A DNA stretch of 64,000 nucleotides from contig NC_087069.1 in assembly GCF_963678635.1 (NCBI RefSeq), positions 28,262,303 through 28,326,302 of the forward strand, read 5' to 3'. Under the pieces are notes generated by a model. That model was not told the DNA's origin. It saw nothing but the letters and a program-made list of their open reading frames with translations, and made no database searches. Shown in pieces: positions 36,678 through 47,574 of this stretch. Source of the DNA: Symsagittifera roscoffensis. Lineage: Eukaryota > Xenacoelomorpha > Acoela > Convolutidae. Both the position numbers and the translations under genes were made by a program. The number at the start of each line of letters is the position of its first letter. Position 1 is the first letter of the stretch.

Positions 36678-39600
36678 CTAAATTAAGCGACCTCCGGTTT
36701 TAGAAATGTGGAGAAGTTAACTAACCACTAACCAATGTGAACATTCATAACCGAATTGGTTCAACCAACTTCGCTAGTCCTCAACAATGGAACCAATATA
36801 TATTACCTTCCTATATAATCTTCAAGGCGCGTGTTTAATAAAGCGGAAAACTTCGATATAAAAAAACGGAAAATGTACTACTTCAAAGACCTTCTGTCAT
36901 TAAAACATTCAATTAATTCCAGGGATTTAGGCGAACTGGAAAATTACGCGCCAATAAAAATTTGTAATTTTTGTAAATTGGACAAAATTTGCACATTTAA
37001 ACCTGTTTTTAGCGTTTTTGTTTTCGTCTACCAGGCATTCCTCAACACAACGAAGCAAAATTACATTATCGTCAATCGAACATCATCATCATTTAAGCAT
37101 GTACCATTCTAGTCTTGGTGAAGGTGCCAGCCCGCCTGGGAATACCTCGTCCAGATCCGCCCCGTCCCATGCCCCCGCCTGAATTGTAACTGCCTGGTCC
37201 CCCATTGTTGAACCCCATCACTGCCGCCTGAGATACATTCTGCGAACTGTTATTGTACATCTGCTGGTTCCTATATCCACCTTGGAAGTTTCCTTGATTA
37301 CCTAAAACGTAAATAGATACGAATATAGCCAGCAGACGTCTCAATGCACTCGGGGAAACTGAAAAAACTACTGGCTATTTTGAAAAAAATATATGGCCTT
37401 TTATTTCTTGGGTAATTGTTAAAATTAAAGTTCCCAATTTTCGAAAGCTGGGCAAAAATTAGTTTAAGCATAGTTGCAATTAACGATTTAATTAATGAAC
37501 TGTACTACTTCAAGAACTCATGAAAACTCCTAAAAAAATTTCATTAGTTCTTTGAAGTATTGAATTAATAAACTAATTAATGAAGTAATGAAATTTGCTA
37601 AAAAAAAAAGAACTGATTGAAACGTTTTCTCGATAGGGAAAAATGAAACCCATTCATTTGTACCTCCCGGAGTGCCTTTGATAGTTTGCACCATCCTCTT
37701 CGCCACACCCGTCAGTGGGACATGGATCTGCACGTCTATCTGGGCATCCTTCAGGATCTGCTGATTCTCGGCCGCCTCCGCTGCTTCGGCCGCAGATCGG
37801 TCGTTGTAGGTGATGAAAGCGTAGTGGTTCTTCTTGTTCACTTTCTTGATGTGTCCGTACTTCTGGAATCGGGCAACCAAGTCGTCATTCGAGATTGCCT
37901 CTGTCAAGTTGTTCACGAGGATAGCGGTGCTGTTCGCTACTACTTCCTCATCAGGGTTCTCTGCATGGTAAATGGGAATTTTACAACAAACAGATACAAA
38001 ACTTTAATCTATACTTTCGTATCGCTTTCTGTCTCAAACGGCAAAAAAAACCTTGAATCAACACAGCGACTAAAATTCATCAAAAGGTTAACAAAATTAT
38101 ACAATTATTTGAACATAAGCTTGCAATTATATTTTAGCTGTAAAAACTTAATTAAATTTGCAGAAAGTCCTTCTTAAAACTGTATGGCTATGAAGCTAAT
38201 CCATTCTTGGATCCTCCCAATTTTTAATTCTTCAATCTAAGGACGTGCTCGAGAACGCTTACCAAACATACCAAAGTAACATACATGCACTGCCTATTTC
38301 TCATCCACGAGCACAGCTTAGTAAACCAGTGGTTTCTAGTTTTCACCATTCTGCTGGCAAATTTAATTACGGGAAAAGAAACGAAAGGGTAACAAGCGGG
38401 GGTTTCTCGAAAAATTCTGTTGACCTTCTTTTAAAGTCAGCCATTTCAAATGCCACGGGAAACTTTAAAATGGTCATACTTTTTCGAAAATGAGCAAATT
38501 CTCCGATCAAATAGCATGTCACAGCAACTAGATTTCTTGAGTTTAATTTCTAGCTAGCAAACGACTTACCCAAAGGAATAGCCCAGTCAACGATGAATCT
38601 GGAGAAGTTGTCCCATGAAGAAATCTTCTGTCGTCCATTCATCAGTCGCTTCCTAGCAGCAGCTGCCTCGAAGTAGGAGTCGAATTCTAAGAAGCAGAAG
38701 CCTCTGTTCTTTACATCACTGCTAGCACCAGATGGAGGATCCTGCAGAATCACACCTGCCAACCAACAAAATCATGAAGCGAAAAACGAACAGAAATTAT
38801 TTATATTACAAGATTTCAACGTGTATTTAAACAGCAGAGGGACACCAAACAGAGGACAGCAAACGGACCTGGCAAGGTCTCAAAGTGCTGCCAAAAGAAT
38901 TCGTCGATTGCCTTTTTAACGCTGTAAGATTTTTTTAACAACCTCTAAACATAACATGTGACCAAATTCTTGGCTATTTACCAATTTTCCAGTTCGCGTT
39001 TCTAATTTTGAGACGAGAAAAAATACCAAGCTATTCCGGTGATGATCACGGTATAATTAGCACTGATTTTGTTTAAATCATAAACGAAATGATAAACTTT
39101 TGGTGATTTTTGATTATTCGCATCAATTTTTCAAAGTAATTTCGGGAATTGCGAAAAGCAAGAGATAATATACCCATACTAGTCACCATACTTGTGTAAA
39201 CTGCAACCCTATGGAAAAGTTACTGCCACTTGAAAACAGGAGTGGAAACCCTTGCGCCTTGTCCTAAAGTCTATGCTACTACTACGACTACTACTAGAAT
39301 GCGACTTACATTTGAGATTCTCGACCTCCTTTGAGAATGCATTGTAGATATCGTCCTTCGATTTGCTCTTAGGCACTCCTCCGATGTAGAGTCTGTTGAA
39401 CTGAACAGAGAGTTTCACTATGATCCTCCTGTTCGGCTTAATCTCGTGTCGGTTCAGTTTCTTCACAGCTTCTTTCGCTGTGTCCTTGTCACAGTAGGTC
39501 ACAAAGCCATAGCCTCGATTGTACCCTTAGAAAGTCATAATTTTTACACAGAGGCAACGCGGAGCTTCGCACCACTTGCGATACAACACTAACATAACAT

Positions 39601-41431
39601 AAAAACCAAAAGCCGAAAATGAAAATTTTTGAAAAAAAACAAGGTCATATAAACTTTCTTATGACTCGATTGAAGGTCATTCCAGGCAAACATATCATGC
39701 ACTTGATCTTTAAATCAGCGACAACGGAATAAATTGTACCAAATCAAACAAAGCCGACAATCTTTGAGCAGACACAAGTTGCCCCGAAAAAAATGCTTAA
39801 AACCAAAATGTTTAAACTTAAACAACAAGGGACAACATTTGCACTTGCAACTACAAGGAAAATTGTCTACAGCACAAGCAAAATCCTTTGTGGCAATTTA
39901 GCCGACAAAACCTGAACGAATAAAGGAAAACCCAGCAATCCATTTTTCTCGGATTTATTTTTCAATTTCCTTGATACTGAAAAAAAAACAAGATCCTGCC
40001 ACGACTTGAACCCCAGACTTTAGGGCACAAGGTCAATTGCTTTACCTCCAGGCCAAGTGGGAAGCAACCGACAACATGTTGAGAGAAGCTAAGAAGAGAA
40101 GAAAAGATAAGAAGAGAAGTGAAAAGCAGTGATTCAACTGATTTTGTTAAACTAGTTGTTAACCCGAAAAAAAGTCTATATTCCAGTTTGATAACGCGGC
40201 TCTTTTTCCTCCCTCCCCCCCCCCCCACCTGCAAAATTTTATCAATAAAAATTATTTTCACTTTTTTCAATTGTTATGAAAATTGAAAATTGACATACGG
40301 ACTAATTAGGTTATGACAAACATATTTGGTCTTCATAATTAACCTTGTAAAACTACCCGTTACACCATAAAATTAATGTTCGTGTGAGGTGGGGGGAAGA
40401 AAAAAGAGCCGATAACGCTTGCTTATCGCAAGCTTAATGATGGTCAATGGTTGTAGACAAGTTAATAGGCTTCAACCAATCGAATAGCTGTACAATATTA
40501 AAGCGAATACAGATGTAACCGAATTTTGATATTGGCTAAAAGTATGTTTTTTTGGATGTCGAATCGAGAGATCTGCCTTTGTTTTGAGACAATAAAATCT
40601 ATTGCAGTGTATGTGAATCGTAGGAGTGAGACGATAAACATTTCAAGACTGTTTGTACAAGACTAAGCAGTTAACTCAGAATAGATATTGTTATCCTTTC
40701 TGATATAATTATACATTTTTCTTACAAAAAGGAAACTAATTAAAGTGACCAAAAATAATCAAACCTTCATTATCAACAATGACTCTCAACTCGTATATCT
40801 TTCCCACAGTTTCAAACACAGGTATCAGATCGTCCTCAAAAACATCTTGAGGCACGCGTCCCAAGAATACTTCAGTTCCAGGTCCCGGCTTCGGTCCAGT
40901 CCAGTTGGGCGGAGGTCCTCCATACTTCCTCAAAGTTGTAGATACAGTATGGCTATATCCAGTTCGCGCCAGAATTTCCTTCAGCTTGGCAGCATCTGGT
41001 GCCTTTTTAGTTGGCGGCTGTCTTTTTAGAATTTGCACTTGTCCCGGCTGCATGTCTGGCGAAACTCCAGGCGCCACTACAACATCGCCGTTTTGTCCCC
41101 CAGGATAAGGATATGCGCCAATTACACCTTGCTGAGCGTCGCCACCCGCAATTTGAGCCGGTTGCGTCACACCGTGGGATCTAAATGATCTGATGACTCC
41201 GAGAAAGAAAGCGGATCGGTTTTTAACAGATGAGAGATCACTGACTCGTAACTTCTGCACAGCTTGCAATGCCACTCCTTCCGGAAGAGCTTTCAGATTG
41301 TCTATGACCTGGTCGGACAGTTGGGTATGGGCCAGAATGCCGTCTTGGCAAAGTCGGTCAACAGCCTCGGCCAGCCGAGCTGAGCATCCGAGTCCTTGAA
41401 GGAGATCGTACTGTTCTGATCGCTCAACCAT
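36561..41431 (-). CDS. hnRNP R/Q (SYNCRIP)-like RNA-binding protein, six exons
   Basis: Exons, 5' to 3': 40,765-41,431; 39,310-39,525; 38,570-38,755; 37,664-37,960; 37,105-37,301; 36,561-36,677. All junctions are GT-AG. Introns 1-4 are phase 1 and intron 5 is phase 0, giving 559 codons, the usual length for this family. Residues 1-~90 form the N-terminal helical domain and ~140-185 the conserved linker (LARTGYSHTV, RKYGGPPPNW). RRM1 spans ~186-262 (RNP2 VFLGRV, RNP1 RGYGFVTY), RRM2 ~267-345 (LYIGGV, RGFCFLEF) and RRM3 ~369-437 (AILVNN, HYAFITY). A Gly/Asn/Gln-rich tail follows. Family members bind mRNA and act in splicing, stability, localisation and translational control in nucleus and cytoplasm. 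The start is the first ATG of the conserved N-terminus. If exon 5 is not spliced, the protein ends four codons later at TAA 37,093, giving a second possible C-terminus. The paralogue name cannot be fixed from the sequence. Confidence 0.95.
37105..37301 (-). CDS. hnRNP R/Q-like gene, exon 5 (Gly-rich tail)
   Basis: Acceptor tacgttttag|GT. Encodes NQGNFQGGYRNQQMYNNS and GGGMGRGGSGRGIPRR, an RGG/Gly-rich low-complexity tail. The donor is ATG|GTACAT at 37,105. Reading through it gives GTA CAT GCT TAA, an alternative end at 37,093. Confidence 0.85.
37664..37960 (-). CDS. hnRNP R/Q-like gene, exon 4
   Basis: Acceptor accatgcag|AG, donor GGAG|GTACAA. Encodes ENPDEEV and the whole of RRM3, including KYGHIKKVNKKNHYAFITYN and an Ala/Glu-rich helix, as in the family's third RRM. 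Confidence 0.93.
38570..38755 (-). CDS. hnRNP R/Q-like gene, exon 3
   Basis: Acceptor ggttggcag|GT, donor TTGG|GTAAGT. Encodes the second half of RRM2 with RNP1 RGFCFLEF and the RKRLMNGR helix, ending VDWAIPL, the equivalent of the family's 'VEWADPI' linker. Confidence 0.93.
39310..39525 (-). CDS. hnRNP R/Q-like gene, exon 2
   Basis: Acceptor tttctaag|GG, donor AAAT|GTAAGT. Encodes the RNP1 half of RRM1 and the first half of RRM2 (KSKSKDDIYNAFSKEVENL). Intron 1 upstream is 1,239 bp and contains a SINE-like block, a hairpin-family repeat and a C run. Confidence 0.93.
39546..39800 (+). repeat. hairpin-family dispersed repeat, copy 1 (long form)
   Basis: Starts 'acacagaggcaacgcggagc', continues 'ttcgcaccacttgcgataca', and about 200 bp later has 'gccgacaatctttgagcag' followed by 'ccgaaaaaaatg'. 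The copy at 51,738-51,985 has the same two blocks at the same distance, so the family is at least ~250 bp long. Inside intron 1 of the hnRNP gene. Confidence 0.65.
39995..40205 (-). mobile_element. SINE-like element with tRNA-like block, copy 1
   Basis: The minus strand contains TTGGCCTGGAGGTAAAGC (A-box-like) and GGGGTTCAAGTC (B-box-like) about 40 bases apart. Next to it is a body ending in the plus-strand words 'aacccgaaaaaaagtctat' and 'gataacgcggctc'. The element at 43,020-43,215 has the same tRNA-like block and body in the same order. The tRNA-like part lies at the 3' end in its own transcriptional sense, which is unusual for a SINE. It sits in intron 1 of the hnRNP gene. Confidence 0.5.
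40215..40226 (+). repeat. C homopolymer run
   Basis: Twelve consecutive C after 'cctccct' within intron 1 of the hnRNP gene. Of note only because the surroundings are strongly AT-rich and such runs are prone to length error. Confidence 0.9.
40765..41431 (-). CDS. hnRNP R/Q-like gene, exon 1
   Basis: Holds the start codon (41,429-41,431), the N-terminal domain (ARLAEAVDRLCQDG and similar helices), the linker and the first half of RRM1 to VIVDNE. Donor GAAG|GTTTGA; it leaves in phase 1. Confidence 0.94.
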
Positions 41432-41927
41432 TTTGTAAGATGTTTGTTAGAGAACACAAATCACTCTGAAAAAACATCAGAGATGTACTGAAGCGAAGGG
41501 GTTTGCTCTTTTCATAGTTTTGAATGCTGAGGTTTAATGGTTTAATATCTCACACTCGGTCGTATATACACCCTCCGAAGTATAAATCAGCTAAAATATA
41601 AACCAGCCGAAAACACTCAATTGTTATATAATAGTTACCTAAAATTTATGTAAGTTACGAAAGTCATGCAAATTTTTTCATATGGTATAACTTTTCGGCT
41701 GGTTTAAATGTGCGCATTTTCGGTTCATTTATACTTCGGCTAGTTTATTTACACTCCTCATACTCATAATCGACTTGTACTAAGGATTTTATATCAACAT
41801 GGTAGTTTAATCAATAATTTGATTTAATAACTTCAACGGAGATTCCTCTGAGTTTCGTCATTTAAGCTGGTTAGATTTTTAAAAATCGGAATTTCTTTCT
41901 CAAAAAAGCATTGATTCAAATCTCAAT

Positions 41928-42125
41928 TCAAGCAACCGAAGACGCGTTAGAAGAAATTTTAGGCCATAAATCAGCACACTCTTTTGCAACCGGTCCAGTT
42001 ATGGCAGATCCCTTCATCTCTCCTTTGACATTGACAATAACACCAGCATTGTCTTCAAAGTAGATAAAAACTCCATCCTTCCGTCTGTATGGTTTTCGTT
42101 GGCGGATTACAACTGCAGGCATGAC
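41928..42125 (-). CDS. RPL23: ribosomal protein L23 (uL14), terminal exon
   Basis: A 198-nt phase-0 exon after acceptor gtaattgatag|GTC. It encodes 65 residues and a [21 protein letters not shown], then [10 protein letters not shown] and [18 protein letters not shown]. This is the unmistakable C-terminal half of cytosolic ribosomal protein L23 (uL14), a 60S subunit protein at the subunit interface. The reading is intact, with the stop in the conserved position and family-typical residues throughout. The other exons, encoding the N-terminal part, were not found between here and the right edge on this strand. Either the intron is very long or this is an isolated duplicated exon. It ends 497 bp upstream of the hnRNP R/Q start, on the same strand. 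Confidence 0.93.
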   Translation of the reverse strand, partial: VMPAVVIRQRKPYRRKDGVFIYFEDNAGVIVNVKGEMKGSAITGPVAKECADLWPKISSNASSVA

Positions 42126-42488
42126 CTATCAATTACAAATATCTTTTTCAAATGAACTATTGTAAGTATAGATGATTGAATTTCAATTTTTTACACTATT
42201 ATATTAAAAAGTTAGAACGACAAGTGTAAGCAAAAAAGAACAAAAAAATTTTTTTTTTTCGACGGCTAGCTTTTGAGGCTAAGGCGCAACCAACATCAAC
42301 ATTGAAATTTTTTTGAGCAAGCTTTGTTTTTTGGACATTGGCACATTCAGTCAACAATTGGATCTGAGTAACCTATAAAAAAAACTACAGCCTAGCCTAC
42401 ATTTGATTGAAAATGAATCATTAAGCGTATCTGAGATTAATTTAGCATTCCAAAAATTTATTCAAATATTGCGATAAATTACATATTC

Positions 42489-42530
42489 AACACAGAGGCC
42501 AAGCGGAGCTTCGCACTACTGGGGACATCA
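42489..42530 (+). repeat. hairpin-family dispersed repeat, short copy
   Basis: 'cacagaggccaagcggagc' followed by 'ttcgcactact', the left block of the family at 39,546. The right block is not evident. Confidence 0.6.
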
Positions 42531-43014
42531 TACACACAAAGCATTGCGAGCTAGCAGAAAAATAAAAACAAATCTAATATGTCACAAAATGTCCAAAATC
42601 AAATATTACAAAAACTTTTATCTCAAACGATTTCCAATTTGAGGAAAAAACGTGCAGCAATAAAACATGGCGTTAATTCTTCAACTTCAGTAAATTCCTC
42701 TTGAGTCGACAAAAAAAAATTAGTGTCATTTAAGCTCTAAGACTTATGAAGTATGTTTCGCATCAACGCATGAATAATTGGGTTTTTGCTCATTAAGCCG
42801 AACCCCCAATGCAAAAGAAGCCTAATCGTAAAAAAATTAAATATACAAAGTCTGGACAAGTAAATTATTAACAAACTACATGAGTAAAAATAACTTGCAA
42901 CTACAATTAACATGCTTGTAGCACGTGACAATTTTGATGTGGCGACAAGCCGACAAAATAGATAGACTGAAAACAATCAGAAAAATGATAGACTCAACTT
43001 TTTCAAACTGTTTT

Positions 43015-43215
43015 AAAAAAATAAGTCCTACCTGGATCCGAGCCTAGGACCCTAGCCGTAGTCGTTACCTCTAAATCTTGTGGGTCGCATCTGCCAAAAA
43101 TTATTTTTTCTTATGAATCAAGCAATCAATTGATTCGAAGATTCTGTTAAATTATTTGATAAACCGAAAAGTCTATACACGATTTGTTAACGCTTCCTAA
43201 TCCCAAGCGTATTAC
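43015..43215 (-). mobile_element. SINE-like element with tRNA-like block, copy 2
   Basis: Homologous to 39,995-40,205. The tRNA-like block is more degenerate: TTTAGAGGTAACGAC as A-box-like and GGCTCGGATCC as B-box-like. The body carries the plus-strand words 'aaaccgaaaagtctatacac' and 'gatttgttaacgcttcc'. Both copies begin, on the plus strand, after a short A run. Confidence 0.5.
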
Positions 43216-44620
43216 TTCATTGCATAGCCCGGGTAACGATGAACCCAGAGCACAAATTTATTACTACAATTACTGAGGGAAAAAAAACGTTTTTTTTGGA
43301 AACTATTCATCGTGTACTTATTGGTTACTTCGTTATTTCAGGTGTTACGTATACTAAGACTGCTCTTTGTTCCAATCTTTAAGAGCCGAGAGAAATTTGT
43401 CTTCGAGTGTTTCTTAAACTTTTTTACGCAAAATCAAGTGCTACAAAAAATCATCGGAATGCGCTGAGTGATACATTATTTTAAAACTCTTTCAGTCGTG
43501 CAATGAATGACATTATTAAATTTCCGAAAAGTTTCCTTTATGTCCAGAAAAACCGGTTTTAGATTTTTAAGGTTTAGTTAAATTTCGAGCAAAAGCCGAC
43601 CGAGCAGGCTTAGAATGAGCCGACAAGCTTACATTCATGGAGACAAAACTTAGTATTAGTTCAGTAAAAAGTTTGACGTATTTTGCGCTTTCTTGGAAAT
43701 ACATTTTTTCAACTGAAAAAACCTTTATTCTATGCATTTTTTGGATACAACTTTTTTCGAGTTTGTCAAAACTACCATGCCTAAACTTGAGGCCTTCGTA
43801 CGGATCATATTTAAATCAATTGAAAAACAAGGAAGAGAAAGGTTAAATAAAATAAATTCGATTTGGAAAACTTTCAAAATATGGGCAATTCGAAAACACC
43901 AGATTCCGGTTTTAAAAAGAAATAGAAACACATTAACTCTACTATATTTAATATTTTTAATGAGTATCCAAGAAAGTGTCAATCAAAAAAAGAAGTATCA
44001 ATCAAGCTCGTGAAAGGATAAACAAAGAAGAAAACACCTATTTTTATCAAGAGAAGGTAACCATTGCGGTTAATTACCGAGACTCTAAAGTAAATCGGAA
44101 ACAGAGAGCAAATATCTAAAATTGTTATGACAACAAGATTTGGGGGCCCAAGAAATTCTGGACTGGTGCAACGCGTGAGAAATTCTTAGTCTAATTAGGA
44201 TGATCGTATCAGGGCAAAGCTTCAAATAGTTCGACTGCGCATTCAGTTAACTTTAAGAAATTAAACAATAAAATTTTCAAAAGAAAATGAAAAATGTTTT
44301 CATTTTACTGAGAAAAGCCCCTGTGCAAGGCAAAGTAAAAAATTGAATATTTTGCGTTTTTTAACGCCGTTTTAATTATCATTTTTCAAATCGTCATTTT
44401 TCTTATCAAAGGTTAACGCAATTAATATACGTCTTCGATTTAAGATCAGACAAACGTAGTTTTCAGAGCAAAACTTGTCAAAAATAGCTAGTTGAACTAT
44501 CAAATATTGTATAAAAAATATAGTATACCAATATAGCACAAATACTCCGTCACTTTCTTTGACGGTCGGTACAAAAACAAGAAATCGAAAAAGGGATAGG
44601 TTGGCGACCCTGGTCCTTAC

Positions 44621-44683
44621 TTGGCCTTCAGGTGGTTCAAGGAGAATGTTATAAACATTGAGCACCATTGGATCTACAACCAA
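44621..44683 (-). CDS. candidate small exon, unrecognised
   Basis: A 63-nt phase-0 open block between an acceptor (tcaaattag|TTG) and a strong donor (CAA|GTAAGG), encoding VVDPMVLNVYNILLEPPEGQ after a first Leu. Composition is much less AT-rich than its flanks, and the peptide looks protein-like. The phase is compatible with the candidate first exon at 52,175-52,228. It is not recognised and may be a relic. Confidence 0.4.
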
Positions 44684-45390
44684 CTAATTTGACATTGAAT
44701 AGCTAAAGTTGTCTTAGCTTTTAATTTTCTCTCTGTTAACATTTGAATCTCAACGATCGAAAACTGAAGTTCAATTTAAAGCAAGTTTAGATTGAGTAGA
44801 GTGCTGGTTTTCGAGCGTCTCTTATTGATAAGTTTCTAAGAAGGATATTTTAGACAATCACAAAACTTTTACTCAAAATAATGAATCTTTTAGCTCAGCT
44901 GGAACAATTCCTATTAATGGAGATGCTGGAATTTGGGGGCAAACATCTGAGATTCTAAACAAAAAAATCATCTATAATAGCAAGCACATGTGAAACAATC
45001 TGACAATAAAAATGATCCAAAACCCGATTTGGATTCACAAACCGGCGATGTGATTCAAAATTTCCAAAAAAGTACGAATTTTCAGTCATCACCAATATCG
45101 TAATTGTCTAGTGTATATTTTTTTCTTTTCTTTCCAAAATTATAGTTGTTTTGTGCGGCAATTCTACTTTCATATATCGGATGGAAAACTTAGTTAAACG
45201 AAAACCCTTTTTAGGTAAAGTGAGCTCCCATCAAAAAAAATTCCCAGCTATACTGAAGTTTGAGCGGATATCAATTCGATTGATCAATTTTATCATATTT
45301 GTTCTATTACTCAGATGAAGTGTTCTATTACTCAGACAAAGTGGTGGCATAGAAACCATTCCAGGTCCCATTAAAAAAATTAAATCGTTC

Positions 45391-45413
45391 TATATATATA
45401 TATATATATATAT
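45391..45413. repeat. (TA)n microsatellite
   Basis: About eleven TA dinucleotides in an AT-rich non-coding stretch. The region 44,700-46,560 otherwise shows no gene I can support. Confidence 0.9.
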
Positions 45414-46664
45414 TGTTCAAAAATGCAAACTATCTGAAGTTTGTCCATTTAAAGTTTCAAAGTGTCAATTGAAATTGAAGAGAGTTTTGAGAAACTTCAT
45501 GTTACGGGCAAAAAAATAATTTAAACGATTTCTCAAACTTAGCTTTAAAAAGAAGATGTCATATTATGGAATCTTGAACCGTATACCTAAATGATGTTTA
45601 GATATGACAGACAACCGTTGATGAAAAGGAAAGCTGGCGATACTTAATTATATATGTCATTAAAAAAACCCCTAGCGTGTAAGACGATTTATACTTGTAA
45701 ATAGTTAAAAAAAGAGTCAAAATGGGTGGAAAGCACATCTAGTTTCAATGTTGCCACTAAGGAAAAAATTGAAATAATTCAGGTTTTAACTCAGACAGAA
45801 TTTTTTTTGAGTTTCTCAAACAATTGACTTTAAATATCGACTCTGCCTTTTCTGCATCTAACCACAAAACTTTAATGCGTCATTATAACAAAAATTACTT
45901 GAACAAATCAAAGAAAGACCATTTAAAATCGATCATTACTACGTATCAATTGAAATTTTTAGCCCAAATGATGCAACACGAGTCAGTGCATTGGCGCGAA
46001 CACTTAATGATGATCTGATGCATGAGTAAAATTGATTTGAAATGATACACTCTAAAAAAATAGACAAGTTTGAATCATTTATACCCAACAAACGTCTACT
46101 GTAAAAAAAACCGAAAATTATTTTAAAAAAGTTACCAGAAACTGAACTTTTTCAAAACTCTATTCGCTTTCTTGGTTTCAACTATATTGATGTAATAACT
46201 TAAAAAAACTAATTTCAGAACAGACAAAACTTGTGTCTGATGCTCTTCAGCAACAAGCCCCAAGCGAACAGAAAATTTTGTTCGTAGTTTTGCAGCGAAA
46301 AAGTGTATTGAAAACTGATTGTTTTGATTCAGAACAGATTGGAATGGAAACAAATATCACTTCTAGCTGATCAAAATCAAATCTAAAACGATAACTGGTA
46401 AAAACACCCACTTGGCCGCTGTCAAATTGGTTAGTGATAACGGATTTAAAAAAAAAAACAAAAGCATTCGCATTAAGGCGTTTAATTTCTCCGCACAAGC
46501 CAGCAAAAATGGATGTAATCAAACTCAAGTTTCCGGTTCCAGCAATTCCAGAATCACAGCTCTACTTTGTCAATGTGTAAATGTGTAATTGTTTCAGTAT
46601 TTGTATGTGTAGTGATGGTGTGGTTTTGATTCATTCCTGTAGTTTATCCTCAGTTTTATTTTCA

Positions 46665-46679
46665 TGGTAGCAGTGGGGA
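46665..46679 (+). other. retrotransposon primer-binding site
   Basis: TGGTAGCAGTGGGGA starts directly after a CA dinucleotide (ttttattttca). Its first nine bases, TGGTAGCAG, are complementary to the CCA-bearing 3' end of animal initiator tRNA-Met. Position and sequence both suit a copia-type primer-binding site, and the preceding CA would be the end of the 5' LTR. Confidence 0.65.
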
Positions 46680-46681
46680 AC

Positions 46682-47560
46682 ATGTTTTCCTGCAAAATCC
46701 CACCCACGCTCGTGAGCGTTGCAAAGTCGTACACTCAGTGGACAATAGAAGTAAACGTTTGGAACGATGTTACCGATATCCCTCTTGCCAAAAGAGGCAT
46801 GGTCGTGGCTTTATCCCTGCCGATATCCGACGGACTATTGACACTCAATATCCGTGAGAGAGTTTTCAACATTGAAATGGATAAATTGAAAAGCGAGGCT
46901 GGCGTTATTGAATTGATCAAGTTTTTAGACGATTTTTATAAGAAAGATGATTGGTCTGGCGCATATGACGCTTGGAGAAGTTTTGATCAATGTAAGAGGA
47001 CAGGAAATCAGTCTATCGACGAATATACAACAATATGAAGAAATACAAAATTGAATTAGGGCAAGCAGTCTTAGCGTTCAAGCTGCTAGACTTTTCTGGA
47101 CTGCAGAACCACGAAAAGACAATTGTCTTAACCGCCGTGGATTATAGCAAAAATGAAAAATTACTTGATCAGATGATGATATCACTGAAGAAGTTCTTTG
47201 GAACGCAGTCATTGTCGGATGACATCATATCAAGGCGCCTCAGTAAATTTGGAACCGAATTATCACACAGAAGATGCATTTTATGGAAGCTTCCGTGGTC
47301 GAGGAAAATATAGGGGACGATTCTACAATAACCAGGGAAACCAAACAGAATATCCAAAACCCAAGATAGTTGGCAAGAACCCCCTAGATTTTCATGGCAG
47401 GTATACAAAGTGCAATATCGGTCAGTCGATAAACCACTTTCAGCGTATGTGTCCGGATAAAGAGCGTAAAGATCAAAATTCCGCACTTGTCGCAGATAAT
47501 GACGAAGAAGAGCGCGAAATTACTTTATTTACAATGAAATATGATATGAAAAAAGAGGCC
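46682..47560 (+). pseudogene. copia gag remnant with altered zinc knuckle
   Basis: Begins around FSCKIPPTLVSVAKSYTQW and continues through ALSLP, LDDFYKKDDWSGAYDAW, a frame change near 47,035, and LAFKLLDFSGLQNHEK. After a second frame change near 47,200 it reaches an RGRGKYRGRFYNN basic stretch and a CCHC-like motif, KCNIGQSINHFQRMCPD. The second Cys of the motif is Gly (codon 47,420-47,422). Capsid and nucleocapsid roles are inferred from position in the element. Confidence 0.8.
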
Positions 47561-47574
47561 AAACTGGAAGAGAT

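Larger units (their letters stand above)
42126..44600. other. non-coding stretch upstream of the RPL23 exon
   Basis: AT-rich, with no supportable exon. It holds a hairpin-family repeat (42,490), a SINE-like copy (43,015-43,215) and a 'gagcaggcttag..gccgacaa' word pair (43,597). The 80-95-codon frames around 43,730-44,010 lie on both strands of one AT-rich stretch and have no splice or motif support. Confidence 0.55.

Noticed and set aside
37686-38177. 163-codon plus-strand frame opposite hnRNP exon 4
   Set aside because: Its first half is the antisense of RRM3 and the rest is intron.
40004-40076. Functional tRNA gene on the minus strand
   Set aside because: A- and B-box words exist, but T and acceptor stems do not pair; a degenerate SINE head fits better.
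40745-41399. Plus-strand open frames opposite hnRNP exon 1
   Set aside because: Shadows of the minus-strand coding exon; no splice sites or family match.
43732-44013. 93-codon plus-strand frame
   Set aside because: AT-rich, with an equally long frame on the other strand, no domain, no splice support.
44372-44620. Continuation of the 103-codon minus-strand frame past the 44,621 donor
   Set aside because: After the consensus donor the sequence becomes AT-rich and intron-like; only the 63-nt block is coding-like.
46132-46528. Minus-strand frames upstream of the copia element
   Set aside because: No motif. They overlap the region expected to hold the 5' LTR.
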